Below, in pieces: positions 27,877 through 36,082 of a DNA stretch of 64,000 nucleotides. This DNA is from Zymomonas mobilis subsp. pomaceae ATCC 29192 (lineage in GTDB: Bacteria > Pseudomonadota > Alphaproteobacteria > Sphingomonadales > Sphingomonadaceae). Every line of letters begins with the position of its first letter. Position 1 is the first letter of the stretch. Made by a program: the position numbers and the translations under genes. Location: positions 62,001 to 126,000 of the forward strand of contig NC_015709.1 in the NCBI RefSeq assembly GCF_000218875.1, given 5' to 3'. A model generated the notes under the pieces. The model was not told the DNA's origin and did no database searches. It saw only the letters and a program-made list of their open reading frames with translations.

Positions 27877-28509
27877 TTAGAGTGACTCTTCTTCTGAATT
27901 CGTTTCTTCAGTATCGGCAGCATCAGCCGCTACTTCTTCCTCTTCCGTGACCAAACCCGGTTCTGCGTTTGGATCATAGTCTTCCGTAAAGCTTGCGCCA
28001 TCACGTTCAAACATCTGATTCATGACGTCAACACCTTCAGCCTGAAGCTCGGCTTCTTCAGGTGAACGGGCCACATTGACCTTGATCACCACAGAAACTT
28101 CAGGATGAAGAGCGATACGGATTTCAGAAATACCGATAGACTTGATCGGACGATCAAGAACAATCTGATTTTTCGTTACTTTGGCTTCCGGTTTCACTTC
28201 AACCAAAGCTTCAACCAGATCGCGCGCAGAAACAGAACCATAAAGATGGCCGGTATTAGAAGCCTGACGGATCAGGGTAACCGTTACACCATTAATAGAT
28301 TCTGATTCTTTTTCAGCATCCGTGCGACGGGCAGCATTTTCAGCTTCAATCTGGGCACGGTTAGCTTCAAAGATTTTACGATTGGCTTCATTAGCGCGTA
28401 AAGCCTTCTTCCGTGGAAGAAGAAAATTACGGGCATAGCCATTTTTTACGGCAACAACGTCACCGATATGACCGAGTTTCTCGATGCGTTCGAGCAGGAT
28501 AACATCCAT
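27877..28509 (-). CDS. rplI: 50S ribosomal protein L9
   Basis: A 210-aa protein, longer than the usual 150 or so. The N-terminal domain MDVILLERIEKLGHIGDVVAV followed by GYARNFLLPRKKALRA is the L9 signature, and the connecting helix and C-terminal RNA-binding domain follow to about residue 150. The extra 60 residues are an acidic tail (EEEVAADAADTEETNSEEES), a feature also seen in other sphingomonads. It is the last gene of rpsF-rpsR-rplI. Confidence 0.97.
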   Translation of the reverse strand: MDVILLERIEKLGHIGDVVAVKNGYARNFLLPRKKALRANEANRKIFEANRAQIEAENAARRTDAEKESESINGVTVTLIRQASNTGHLYGSVSARDLVEALVEVKPEAKVTKNQIVLDRPIKSIGISEIRIALHPEVSVVIKVNVARSPEEAELQAEGVDVMNQMFERDGASFTEDYDPNAEPGLVTEEEEVAADAADTEETNSEEESL

Positions 28510-28523
28510 GGATCGGGCGCTCC

Positions 28524-28748
28524 TTACTTAACGATGAAGGGCAGAAGCCCGATGTGGCGGGCGCGCTTGATAGCACGGGCCAGTTCACGCTGCTTTTTAG
28601 CGGAAACCGCCGTGATGCGGCTAGGAACAATTTTGCCGCGCTCAGAAACAAAACCCTGAAGCAAACGAACATCTTTGTAATCAATCTTCGGTGCATCTTT
28701 TGCAGCAAAAGGGCAGCTCTTGCGGCGACGGAAGAAAGGACGTGCCAT
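28524..28748 (-). CDS. rpsR: 30S ribosomal protein S18
   Basis: A 74-aa basic protein with the S18 pattern [30 protein letters not shown] and [20 protein letters not shown]. It binds 16S rRNA as a heterodimer with S6. It lies between rpsF (20 bp upstream) and rplI (14 bp downstream). Confidence 0.98.
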   Translation of the reverse strand: MARPFFRRRKSCPFAAKDAPKIDYKDVRLLQGFVSERGKIVPSRITAVSAKKQRELARAIKRARHIGLLPFIVK

Positions 28749-28768
28749 AATATTTTTTCCCTTCAGGC

Positions 28769-29143
28769 TCAGGCTGCATCACGATCGCGGCGGCGATCAC
28801 TGCGGTTCGAGCGATCACGCTCACCACGACGCATCATGGCTGAAGGACCCTGTTCATGTTCATCAACACGGACGGTCATGTAACGGATCACATCTTCGTT
28901 AATCGCCATCTGACGTTCCAGCTCGCGGATAGCATCGGCTGGGGCATCAATATCCAGCATCACATAGTATGCCTTACGATTTTTCTGGATACGATAAGCA
29001 AGATTACGCAGACCCCAAATTTCGGTCTTTACGATCTTACCTTCTTTTTCTTCGATGATAGCAGTTGCCGCACTGGCAAGCCCATCAACCTGGGCCTGAG
29101 CCAGATCCTGACGGGCAAGAAACACATGCTCATAAAGAGGCAT
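28769..29143 (-). CDS. rpsF: 30S ribosomal protein S6
   Basis: A 124-aa protein beginning [20 protein letters not shown], with the S6 core ([20 protein letters not shown] and [12 protein letters not shown]) and a short arginine/aspartate-rich tail in place of the glutamate tail of E. coli S6. First gene of the S6-S18-L9 operon. The leader has a hairpin (see findings). Confidence 0.98.
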   Translation of the reverse strand: MPLYEHVFLARQDLAQAQVDGLASAATAIIEEKEGKIVKTEIWGLRNLAYRIQKNRKAYYVMLDIDAPADAIRELERQMAINEDVIRYMTVRVDEHEQGPSAMMRRGERDRSNRSDRRRDRDAA

Positions 29144-29672
29144 AGTCTGTCCTTAAATATTGGCCGATCGCTGACGTGGCACCATGCCAACGCCCCTCCG
29201 ACTGTCGTTTACTTAATTTGGGCCATTAAAAATAACCGCCTCAAACTAAGACGATCATTAAAAGATCATTGTCTAAAAAAGTCTATAAAGACTCAATCAT
29301 CCAAAAACGTCAGGTATCAATAATGCCTGATAAGTCGGGGGCAATGGCCTATTCTTCGTATTTTTGCAAGATGTTTATGGCCTTGAAAAAACTTCATCTG
29401 ATAATAAAGTCTTTAAATAATCTGAAATTCTCCATAACAAGCCTGAAAAGCCGGTCTGCTTGATGGGTGGTCTTGTCAGTTTTATAACAGCAGGATAAGG
29501 CATTCTATCTTCGAGAGGCTTTTCCGGCTATCAATTTTTTTTAGCCTCTTAAGAGCCTACTCAAACTTAATTATATTTTATGCCCCTTGATGACAAAGGC
29601 TGGCATTTTCAAAAAACCGGCTCTTTATGCGGCCAAGATAACAAGAATTTATTGTAAGGGAACCCGAATATA
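29144..29672. other. Divergent intergenic region upstream of rpsF and fabD
   Basis: 529 bp without a convincing gene. Next to rpsF a hairpin (29175-29192; CG-TGGCA stem with a TGG loop on the minus strand) lies in the mRNA leader. The direct repeat GATCATT occurs twice near 29253-29270. Open frames on the plus strand here run across rpsF and have no family resemblance. Promoters for both directions must lie here. Confidence 0.45.
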
Positions 29673-30608
29673 ATGCGTGCCTTTATTTTTCCGGGACAAG
29701 GTAGCCAAACTGTCGGTATGGGAAAAGCGCTGGCGGATGCCAGTGTCGCTGCCCGTCATGTTTTTGAAGAAGTCGATGAGGCGTTAAAACAGAATTTATT
29801 TCGCCTGATGACAGAAGGGCCAGAAGAAGGGCTGCGCCTTACAGAAAATGCACAACCGGCTATCATGGCCAATGCCTTGGCTGTTTTGGCCGTTTTGGAA
29901 AAAGAAGGCGGAATTCGTTTGACTGATAAAGCGGATTTTGTCGCAGGTCATAGCCTAGGAGAATATAGCGCGTTAGCAGCGGCGGATGCTTTTGATATTA
30001 CGACAACAGCCCGTTTATTGAAACAGCGTGGACAGGCTATGCAGGCGGCTGTTCCTGTAGGTGAAGGCACGATGGCCGCTATCCTCGGTCTCGATCTGGA
30101 AGCGGTTGAAGCCATTGCCGCCGATGCAGCTCAAGGCGATGTTTGTCAGGCAGCTAATGATAATGCACCGGGACAAGTGGTTATCTCTGGCTCGGTTGCG
30201 GCTATCGAACGGGCGGTTTCACTGGCCAAAGAGCGGGGCGCGCGTCGGGCTGTCATGCTGGATGTTTCTGCCCCTTTCCACTGTAGTTTAATGCAGCCAG
30301 CTGCTGAAGTTATGGCTAAGGCTTTAAAAGCAATGCCGCCTCGGCAACCTGTCATTCCGGTTTTTGCGAATGTTTCGGCAACGGCTGAAAGTGATCCCAA
30401 AAAAATCACCGAATTGTTAATTGAACAAATTACAGGTCGGGTTCGTTGGCGTGAATCTATTGCGGCTATGGCTGAAGCGGGGGTGGATGAATTTGTAGAA
30501 TTCGGAGGTAAAGTTTTATCGCCGATGATTCGCCGTATCGCACCGGATAGCAAAGCCATCAGTTTGGTCACGCCTGCGGACATCGAAAACTTTGCTGCTC
30601 ACTTATAA
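29673..30608 (+). CDS. fabD: Malonyl-CoA:ACP transacylase
   Basis: The 311-aa enzyme moves the malonyl group from CoA to ACP for fatty-acid elongation. The nucleophile is Ser94 in the GHSLGEYSAL elbow. Arg119 (LLKQRGQAM) binds the malonyl carboxylate, and the general base is His203 in APFHCSLM. The oxyanion-region signature FPGQGSQ is at 6-12. Length is standard. fabG follows after 81 bp. Confidence 0.97.
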   Translation: MRAFIFPGQGSQTVGMGKALADASVAARHVFEEVDEALKQNLFRLMTEGPEEGLRLTENAQPAIMANALAVLAVLEKEGGIRLTDKADFVAGHSLGEYSALAAADAFDITTTARLLKQRGQAMQAAVPVGEGTMAAILGLDLEAVEAIAADAAQGDVCQAANDNAPGQVVISGSVAAIERAVSLAKERGARRAVMLDVSAPFHCSLMQPAAEVMAKALKAMPPRQPVIPVFANVSATAESDPKKITELLIEQITGRVRWRESIAAMAEAGVDEFVEFGGKVLSPMIRRIAPDSKAISLVTPADIENFAAHL

Positions 30609-30689
30609 TTACCCGCAAAAATAGCCTTATTTCTTTTGGAAAAAGCTGGAAAATAGCCAAAAAGCTCTTTTCTGGCAGGAGAATAGAGT

Positions 30690-31427
30690 ATGTTCAGTCT
30701 TGAAGGCATGACCGCGCTTGTAACCGGCGCTTCTGGTGGTATTGGTTCCGTTATTGCTCAAAAATTGGCCGAGCAGGGGGCGCGCGTGGCGCTTTCTGGC
30801 ACAAGAGAACAGGCCTTAGCAGAAGTCGCCGCCACTTTACCTCATGATCCGGCCATATTTCCGGCCAATCTTGGCGATAAAGAAGACGTTGAAAAACTGA
30901 TTCCTTCGGTTTTGGAAAAATTTGGTAAAATTGATATCTTAATCAATAACGCGGGCATTACCCGTGATGGATTGGCCATGCGGATGAAGGATGAAGACTG
31001 GCAGCAGGTTCTTTCGGTTAATCTGGAATCCGCTTTTCGTCTTAGTCGGGCAGCCATTAAGCCCATGATGAAGGCACGCTTTGGCCGTATTATCGGCATT
31101 ACCTCTGTTGTAGGCTTAACGGGCAATGCCGGACAGGCCAATTATGCAGCAGCCAAGGCCGGTATGATTGGTATGTCAAAATCATTGGCACGGGAAGTCG
31201 CCAGTCGAGGGATCACGGTAAACTGCGTTGCCCCCGGTTTCATTGCTACTAAAATGACAGATGCCCTTTCCGATCAACAAAAGGACAGCATCAAAAGCCA
31301 AATTCCGGCAGGCAAATTCGGAACCGGTGAAGATATTGCCGCGGCTGTCATTTATTTATCATCGCGTGAAGCCGGATATGTGACGGGTGAAACCCTGAAT
31401 ATCAATGGCGGCATGGCGATGATCTAG
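30690..31427 (+). CDS. fabG: 3-Oxoacyl-ACP reductase
   Basis: A 245-aa short-chain dehydrogenase using NADPH to reduce beta-ketoacyl-ACP. The cofactor motif TGASGGIG is at 12-19 and NNAG at 86-89. The catalytic set is Ser139, Tyr152 and Lys156 (NYAAAKAGMIG), and the ending GETLNINGGMAMI is typical of FabG. A GCAGGAGA ribosome site precedes the ATG. acpP, the usual next gene, is not here. Confidence 0.96.
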   Translation: MFSLEGMTALVTGASGGIGSVIAQKLAEQGARVALSGTREQALAEVAATLPHDPAIFPANLGDKEDVEKLIPSVLEKFGKIDILINNAGITRDGLAMRMKDEDWQQVLSVNLESAFRLSRAAIKPMMKARFGRIIGITSVVGLTGNAGQANYAAAKAGMIGMSKSLAREVASRGITVNCVAPGFIATKMTDALSDQQKDSIKSQIPAGKFGTGEDIAAAVIYLSSREAGYVTGETLNINGGMAMI

Positions 31428-31561
31428 GGCGGATATTAAAACCTATAAAAAGACAGGAAAAAAGGCGATTATATTCTTATTTTGCGCTCTTTTCTGGTCT
31501 TTTGGTATAATGTCCGTTATTTATCTTGGCGTTTTTTATCCCGTCGTTATCAGGGGGTCAC

Positions 31562-32224
31562 TTGTCTCTTTTTAAGCCTAGATCTGCACTTCTCCTAGCA
31601 ACACCGCTTTTTTCTTTGTTGCTGGGCGGTTGTGTCGTCCATCATGGTCAGTTTGATGAAATGGGCGCTATGACGGTAAAACGCAGCAGTTGTCCGGCCG
31701 TGGCGGTGCCTGATTATACGGGCGATATAACGCTGTTTGATCCACCGGATAGCCGAACGGCTTCTGCTTTGGATGTGGATGCCGTCATTACCCGTCTAAG
31801 GCCGCATTGTGATGAACCCCCTTATGGCGCGATTGTAACCCATTTAACGTTCACGGTTCAGGCGAGAAGGCGGCATGTCGGCGGCGCTCGGGATGTGACC
31901 TTGCCTTATTTCGTGGCCGTGATGCGGGCAGGGACAAGATTGCTTTCCAAACAAATGGGCAGTGTAACCGTTCATTTTGAACCCGGTCAGCTAACGACCG
32001 ATACCGAAGTGACGGCGACTTCTGCAATTGATCACGAATCTGCCACTTTACCACGCAGTATTCTTCATCAGTTAAATAAACCACGGCTGGCAACCGATTT
32101 AGATGCTTCCATTGATCCAACAAATGACCCAAAAGTCCGGGCCGCTATGAAAGAGGCTAGCTTTGAAATGTTGGTAGGTTTTCAGTTAACAGAGCCTCAA
32201 TTAGCCTATAATGCGACCAGATAA
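31562..32224 (+). CDS. Putative lipoprotein conserved in sphingomonads
   Basis: The start is set at TTG 31562 because AGGGGG lies just upstream and it places the signal peptide at the N terminus (MSLFKPRSALLLATPLFSLL). A TTG at 31526 would add 12 residues. The lipobox LLGGC marks the modified cysteine near residue 24. The 220-aa product continues with a beta-rich domain (TLFDPPDSRTASALDVDAVI, GAIVTHLTFTVQARRR, DVTLPYFVAVMRAG, QMGSVTVHFE). I recognise it only as a sphingomonad-type envelope lipoprotein; the function is unknown. Confidence 0.7.
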   Translation: MSLFKPRSALLLATPLFSLLLGGCVVHHGQFDEMGAMTVKRSSCPAVAVPDYTGDITLFDPPDSRTASALDVDAVITRLRPHCDEPPYGAIVTHLTFTVQARRRHVGGARDVTLPYFVAVMRAGTRLLSKQMGSVTVHFEPGQLTTDTEVTATSAIDHESATLPRSILHQLNKPRLATDLDASIDPTNDPKVRAAMKEASFEMLVGFQLTEPQLAYNATR

Positions 32225-32379
32225 CATTATTTTAGAATAATTCTCTGGCATTTTGCTCGGAAAGCGCCTGATAAAAAATCAGGCAAATAAAATGGGTATC
32301 TTCTGGTAGAAGGAAGCTTTTTCCTTCATTATAGAGTATAAGATTATTGCCCTGTTTAGGGGCTAGGGAGACATTCGCT

Positions 32380-32634
32380 ATGGGCGGCATGAGTATTACG
32401 CATTGGATTATCGTTGCAGTCGTCGTCATGATTTTATTCGGGAAAGGGCGCTTTTCTGATATGATGGGCGATGTTGCAAAAGGTATTAAAAGCTTCAAAA
32501 AGGGCATGGCAGAAGATGATTCTACGCCACCGGCCCCACCGGTAGCCCCTGCACCAAGATTGGAAAATCAACCCCTTCCACCTGAAACCAACAGCACGAC
32601 TACGGTTCAAGGTACCAAGGAAGAAAGACGATAA
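32380..32634 (+). CDS. tatA: Sec-independent translocase subunit TatA
   Basis: Start at 32380 ([20 protein letters not shown]) follows GGGAG. The 84-aa protein has one transmembrane helix (about 6-21), the conserved [20 protein letters not shown] hinge plus amphipathic helix, and a proline-rich acidic tail. TatA oligomers form the pore for folded proteins with twin-arginine signals. It heads tatA-tatB-tatC. Confidence 0.95.
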   Translation: MGGMSITHWIIVAVVVMILFGKGRFSDMMGDVAKGIKSFKKGMAEDDSTPPAPPVAPAPRLENQPLPPETNSTTTVQGTKEERR

Positions 32635-32739
32635 AGCTTTGTTACTATTTACATTCTGACAAAATTTATTTCTGAAAACGATCAGAAAGTCTGCATAATG
32701 GGCTTTCTATCCTTATTGAATGATCGTGCGGATTTTTAA

Positions 32740-33117
32740 ATGTTTGATGTCGCTCCCTCTGAACTTTTACTGGTAGCCTTGGTGGCCTTAGTGGTTATCG
32801 GCCCAAAGGATTTACCGCGTGCTATGCGTGTTGTCGGGCGTTGGATGGGGAAAGCACGAACGCTTAGCCGTCATTTTCGGTCTGGTGTTGATGAAATGAT
32901 TCGTCAGGCCGAAATGGAAGAGATGGAAAAGCGGTGGGCTGAAGAAAACGCTAAATTATTGGCCGAAAGTCAAAGTGAAGCGACCGAACCTCAACCTCAA
33001 CCCGCCGTCGTTGCTGAGACTGTGCCTGTTCCCGATCATAAAACCCCTGTTGTCTTAGAGAAAACTTCTGAAAATTCCTTGAAAGAAAAATCGGGTCAGC
33101 AGGAAAAACAATCATGA
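32740..33117 (+). CDS. tatB: Sec-independent translocase subunit TatB
   Basis: A 125-aa protein with an N-terminal helix (MFDVAPSELLLVALVALVVI), the TatB signature GPKDLPRAMRVVGRWMGKAR, a long charged amphipathic helix (EEMEKRWAEENAKLLAES) and a low-complexity tail. TatB works with TatC in recognising the twin-arginine signal. It ends in an ATGA overlap with tatC. Confidence 0.95.
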   Translation: MFDVAPSELLLVALVALVVIGPKDLPRAMRVVGRWMGKARTLSRHFRSGVDEMIRQAEMEEMEKRWAEENAKLLAESQSEATEPQPQPAVVAETVPVPDHKTPVVLEKTSENSLKEKSGQQEKQS

Positions 33118-33899
33118 GCGAAACAGAGGATATTATAGGCGTCGATGACAGTCGCGCGCCGTTGCTTGAACATCTGCTCGAATTACGTAAACGGCTATTG
33201 GTTAGTATCGTTGCCTTAGGGGCAGCCTTTCTGCTCTGTTTACATTTTTCTAGGTCTATTTTTGCGTTTCTGGTTCAGCCCCTCCTAAAGGCAGGACAGG
33301 GACGTTTAATCTATACCGATATTTTTGAAGCTTTTTTCGTCGATATTAAAGTAGCCTTTTTCGCCGCTATTATGTTGGCCTTTCCTATCATTGCCATGCA
33401 AATCTGGCGTTTTGTAGCGCCGGGATTATATGCCAATGAGAAAAGGGCTTTCTTGCCTTTTCTGATTATGACGCCCGTTTTATTTTTATCGGGTGCGGCT
33501 ATGGCCTATTATTTAGCTATGCCGATAGCTCTGCATTTTTTGTTGGGCTATCAAGGGAATATTGGTGGTGTCGAACAGACAGCTTTACCGGCTGTTGGGA
33601 ATTATCTTAATTTCGTTACAAAATTCATTTTCGGCTTTGGGGTGGCCTTTTTACTTCCACTTTTGCTGCTTCTTTTAGAACGCGCCGGTTTTGTCACGCG
33701 ACAACAACTTGTTGCAGGACGACGCTATGCGATTGTCGCGGCTGTAGCGATTGCAGCGGTTTTAACACCGCCGGATATTGTTTCTCAATTGTTATTAGGC
33801 GGGCCTTTAATCCTACTTTATGAAATGGCTCTAGTCGCTATGTGGTTTAGCGAGAAGCGACGTAATAAAGAAGATAAAGAGACCGCTTTGGTCGATTAA
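33114..33899 (+). CDS. tatC: Sec-independent translocase subunit TatC
   Basis: A 261-aa polytopic receptor of the Tat pathway. It begins with the conserved APLLEHLLELRKRLL signature (residues 16-30), has six transmembrane helices, and carries the periplasmic LAMPIALHFLLGY and the VLTPPDIVSQLLL motif near the end. It overlaps tatB and is followed by a strong terminator. Confidence 0.97.
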   Translation: MSETEDIIGVDDSRAPLLEHLLELRKRLLVSIVALGAAFLLCLHFSRSIFAFLVQPLLKAGQGRLIYTDIFEAFFVDIKVAFFAAIMLAFPIIAMQIWRFVAPGLYANEKRAFLPFLIMTPVLFLSGAAMAYYLAMPIALHFLLGYQGNIGGVEQTALPAVGNYLNFVTKFIFGFGVAFLLPLLLLLLERAGFVTRQQLVAGRRYAIVAAVAIAAVLTPPDIVSQLLLGGPLILLYEMALVAMWFSEKRRNKEDKETALVD

Positions 33900-33912
33900 C
33901 CCTAACATACAT

Positions 33913-33941
33913 AAGGCCGCTTCCTGTAAAGAAGCGGCCTT
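33913..33941. terminator. Bidirectional terminator between tatC and the entericidin gene
   Basis: AAGGCCGCTTC pairs perfectly with GAAGCGGCCTT around a 7-nt loop, followed by TTGTT. It separates the converging tatC and ecn genes. Confidence 0.9.
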
Positions 33942-33964
33942 TGTTATAATGAAGTTTAACGGAC

Positions 33965-34099
33965 TTATTTATGGCGTTCTGCACTATTAGCCATAGACTG
34001 CCCCGCCGAGGACATGTCCTGCCCAAAACCCTGAACTGTATTGCAGGCGCTCAAGCCTAAAAGGCTGGAAGCAATAAACAGACCTATAAGAACACGCAT
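33965..34099 (-). CDS. ecnA: Entericidin A/B-family lipoprotein
   Basis: A 44-aa protein: MRVLIGLFIASSLLGLSACN, then TVQGFGQDMSSAGQSMANSA and ERHK. The signal peptide ends in the lipobox LSAC, so Cys19 should be lipidated, leaving a mature peptide of about 26 residues. The NTVQGFGQDMSSAGQ segment matches the entericidin family (NTVxGxGxDIxxxG). GAGGAAAAG lies before the ATG. Entericidins are stress-linked small envelope lipoproteins, and in alphaproteobacteria they are often in the EcfG general stress regulon, which fits the neighbours here. It is too short for most gene finders. Confidence 0.9.
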   Translation of the reverse strand: MRVLIGLFIASSLLGLSACNTVQGFGQDMSSAGQSMANSAERHK

Positions 34100-34239
34100 T
34101 TCTTTTCCTCACAAAGCGTAGAGTTTTCTCTCTGCGCCTTCTTCCAAAAATAAATAATAAAAATCTCACAGGCTATAAAGCTGTAAGCCAAATATCATTC
34201 TTTACCAAAATTATATGAACAACGGATGATAAATGCAGA

Positions 34240-34338
34240 AAAGAGAGACCTGGAATGTCAGTGAGGGGGAGGGAAACATTCCAGGTCTTTAGCATCGGAT
34301 AGTCGGGCTAAGGGGGATAAGCCTACCAACCATCTTGA
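34240..34338 (-). ncRNA. Candidate GsrN-like general stress small RNA
   Basis: A minus-strand RNA of about 100 nt is predicted from a promoter and two hairpins. The 5' hairpin (34306-34323) is GGCT, loop TATCCCCCTT, AGCC, with an exposed run of five C. The 3' hairpin (34246-34288) has 13-bp perfect arms, AGACCTGGAATGT and ACATTCCAGGTCT, around a 17-nt loop containing CCCTCCCCCTC, and is followed by CTCTTTTC, which can terminate. An EcfG-type promoter lies just upstream. C-rich loops, EcfG control and a place beside nepR match what is known of GsrN in Caulobacter. The RNA ends are estimates. Confidence 0.6.
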
Positions 34339-34344
34339 TAAAAA

Positions 34345-34369
34345 AACTACCTTTCCAATAGAAAGTTCC
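34345..34369 (-). promoter_or_regulatory. EcfG-type (general stress sigma) promoter
   Basis: On the minus strand GGAAC (34365-34369) is followed after 16 bases by AGTT (34345-34348). The consensus for alphaproteobacterial EcfG sigma factors is GGAAC-N16/17-CGTT, so this differs at one -10 position. It lies between the stop of the histidine kinase gene and the C-rich hairpins, pointing toward them. Confidence 0.6.
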
Positions 34370-34408
34370 GTCAAAATATTTTTTAATGAAAATTATTATC
34401 AATAGTAA

Positions 34409-36058
34409 TTATGAAGGCAGAATATCAATATCATAGTGAAAATAGCCTTCATCTTCTTTGTCAGAAAATTTGCCGCCTAGTTGTCGACCAAAGGCATTGA
34501 TAATTCTTTTTATAATTTCACTATCTTTCGCTGTAGACAACTGCTTAATCGCCTCGGATTCTATGGTTAAAGTAGCCTTGGAAGAGGTCTTATCCTCTGA
34601 TGATTGGCGATGAAGCGTAATTTTCAAAGGCAAAATAATATCCAAGGATAACGCAAAATCAGCGATTTCAACTATGATAAAAGCAATAGGCATTGCCTTT
34701 TCCAAGGGAACCGAGGCATCGTCAATATCGGTTTCGACATGAAAATTTTTCGCTGTAGAAGGCAAGTTTGTTTGAAGACTGCGCACCAGATCCTTAATCA
34801 TTAAAGGAAGATCTAGGCCATAGCCTAAATCAAGCTGGTTATAATATTGCCTTTGAACAATAGCCAAAGCATCGACCCGCCTTTGAATGGCGGTATAAGT
34901 GGCCTTTTCTCGTGCCGATTGGGCTCTACGGCTATGAATACTCAGCAGACTAGCGACAACTTGAAGATTGTTTTTTACGCGATGGTGCACTTCTCGTGTC
35001 AGCATTTTTTGATGCTCAAGCGCTATTCTTAAAGCACGCTCATGAGAAGCAAGGCGTACAGCCACGTGATAGAATGCCTTGCTGACCTGCCTGATTTCTT
35101 TTGCTGCACCCAAAGAAGCCGGCTTTATTTCGCTAATTTCTCCGCTTTGTCCATAATCTGTGATGGCTTTTTGCATTCGGCGTAAAGGTCTGAGCAGCAT
35201 GTAATGCATAACGAGCCAACCGATAATAGCCGTCGAGAACCAGATAAGTATGGGTAACAAAATGAAAAATAAGTCTAATTCTCGAAAAGGGGGTAAATTA
35301 TTATCATAGATAAGGGTGGCCATACCGCCAAAAGTCGGGACAACAATAGGATGGCTATGTTTCAATAGGCGCTGTTCAGGATAAAGCAGCGGTAAAATCT
35401 GACTGTCCTTAGTCAGAAATAAGCCTGCGCCTTCAGGCGTAACCTTTTTATTTATCATCTGAAAAAGAGATTTTTGTCCGATTTCGCCAATAACAATATA
35501 TTTGGAAAGCGGGTATCGCCCCCCTAAAAAGGTAAATTGTAATTTACCTTCTTTCTCTAATATATCCACATTATAGAAATTAGCTTGGCTAGTCGGCTTA
35601 AACGGTAAGGCGATAGCCGTTTTCCCACTGAAATGCTCGCTTTTACAGACAATATGCCCAGAAGTGTCCATAAGGGCATAATCAACAAAGACAAAAGATA
35701 AACTGTAAAGATGGTTTATAAGTGGCGTGCACTGTACCGTATCGCCATAGTCGTAACTGCCTTCTTCATCCAAGGCATTACGGGCATCATATGCTAAGAT
35801 GTCGATCGCATCATCAAGCGTTCGGGCACTTTCCGTGGCGACGAGCTGCGCTTCTTTTTTAAGATTGATTCGGTACTGATGGGAAGAGGCAAAAAAAGCC
35901 TCTAGAGCGATAAAGCTGGGCGGCATTTGTGCCAGGCTCAAGACTATGAGCATCCGCAACCAAGTCGGCAATGCGACAAAGCGAAGAAATAACCTTCGGG
36001 TAAATTTCGGCCTTTTTAGTAGGATCTGCGAAGGCTTCTTGTTGAAAAATGCCTTCAT
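34409..36058 (-). CDS. HisKA_2 sensor histidine kinase with degenerate ATPase domain (PhyP-like)
   Basis: A 549-aa membrane sensor. Transmembrane helices are near residues 33-55 and 262-288 and enclose a periplasmic sensor domain of about 200 residues. A HAMP-like linker follows (PLRRMQKAITDYGQSG), then a HisKA_2 dimerisation/phosphorylation domain with EVHHRVKNNLQ at 356-366. The C-terminal ATPase domain is abnormal: the N-box reads FIIVEIADFALS (460-471), where active kinases have two Asn (here Val463 and Phe468), and G-boxes are hard to find. It may act as a phosphatase rather than a kinase, as described for PhyP, the negative regulator of PhyR in Sphingomonas. It follows nepR by 24 bp. 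Confidence 0.8.
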   Translation of the reverse strand: MKAFFNKKPSQILLKRPKFTRRLFLRFVALPTWLRMLIVLSLAQMPPSFIALEAFFASSHQYRINLKKEAQLVATESARTLDDAIDILAYDARNALDEEGSYDYGDTVQCTPLINHLYSLSFVFVDYALMDTSGHIVCKSEHFSGKTAIALPFKPTSQANFYNVDILEKEGKLQFTFLGGRYPLSKYIVIGEIGQKSLFQMINKKVTPEGAGLFLTKDSQILPLLYPEQRLLKHSHPIVVPTFGGMATLIYDNNLPPFRELDLFFILLPILIWFSTAIIGWLVMHYMLLRPLRRMQKAITDYGQSGEISEIKPASLGAAKEIRQVSKAFYHVAVRLASHERALRIALEHQKMLTREVHHRVKNNLQVVASLLSIHSRRAQSAREKATYTAIQRRVDALAIVQRQYYNQLDLGYGLDLPLMIKDLVRSLQTNLPSTAKNFHVETDIDDASVPLEKAMPIAFIIVEIADFALSLDIILPLKITLHRQSSEDKTSSKATLTIESEAIKQLSTAKDSEIIKRIINAFGRQLGGKFSDKEDEGYFHYDIDILPS

Positions 36059-36082
36059 ATATTATCCATCCGTGCCGATGCT

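Noticed and set aside
32266-32284. Hairpin GCCTGAT-AAAAA-ATCAGGC before tatA as a terminator
   Set aside because: The stem is only 7 bp and no T run follows on either strand.
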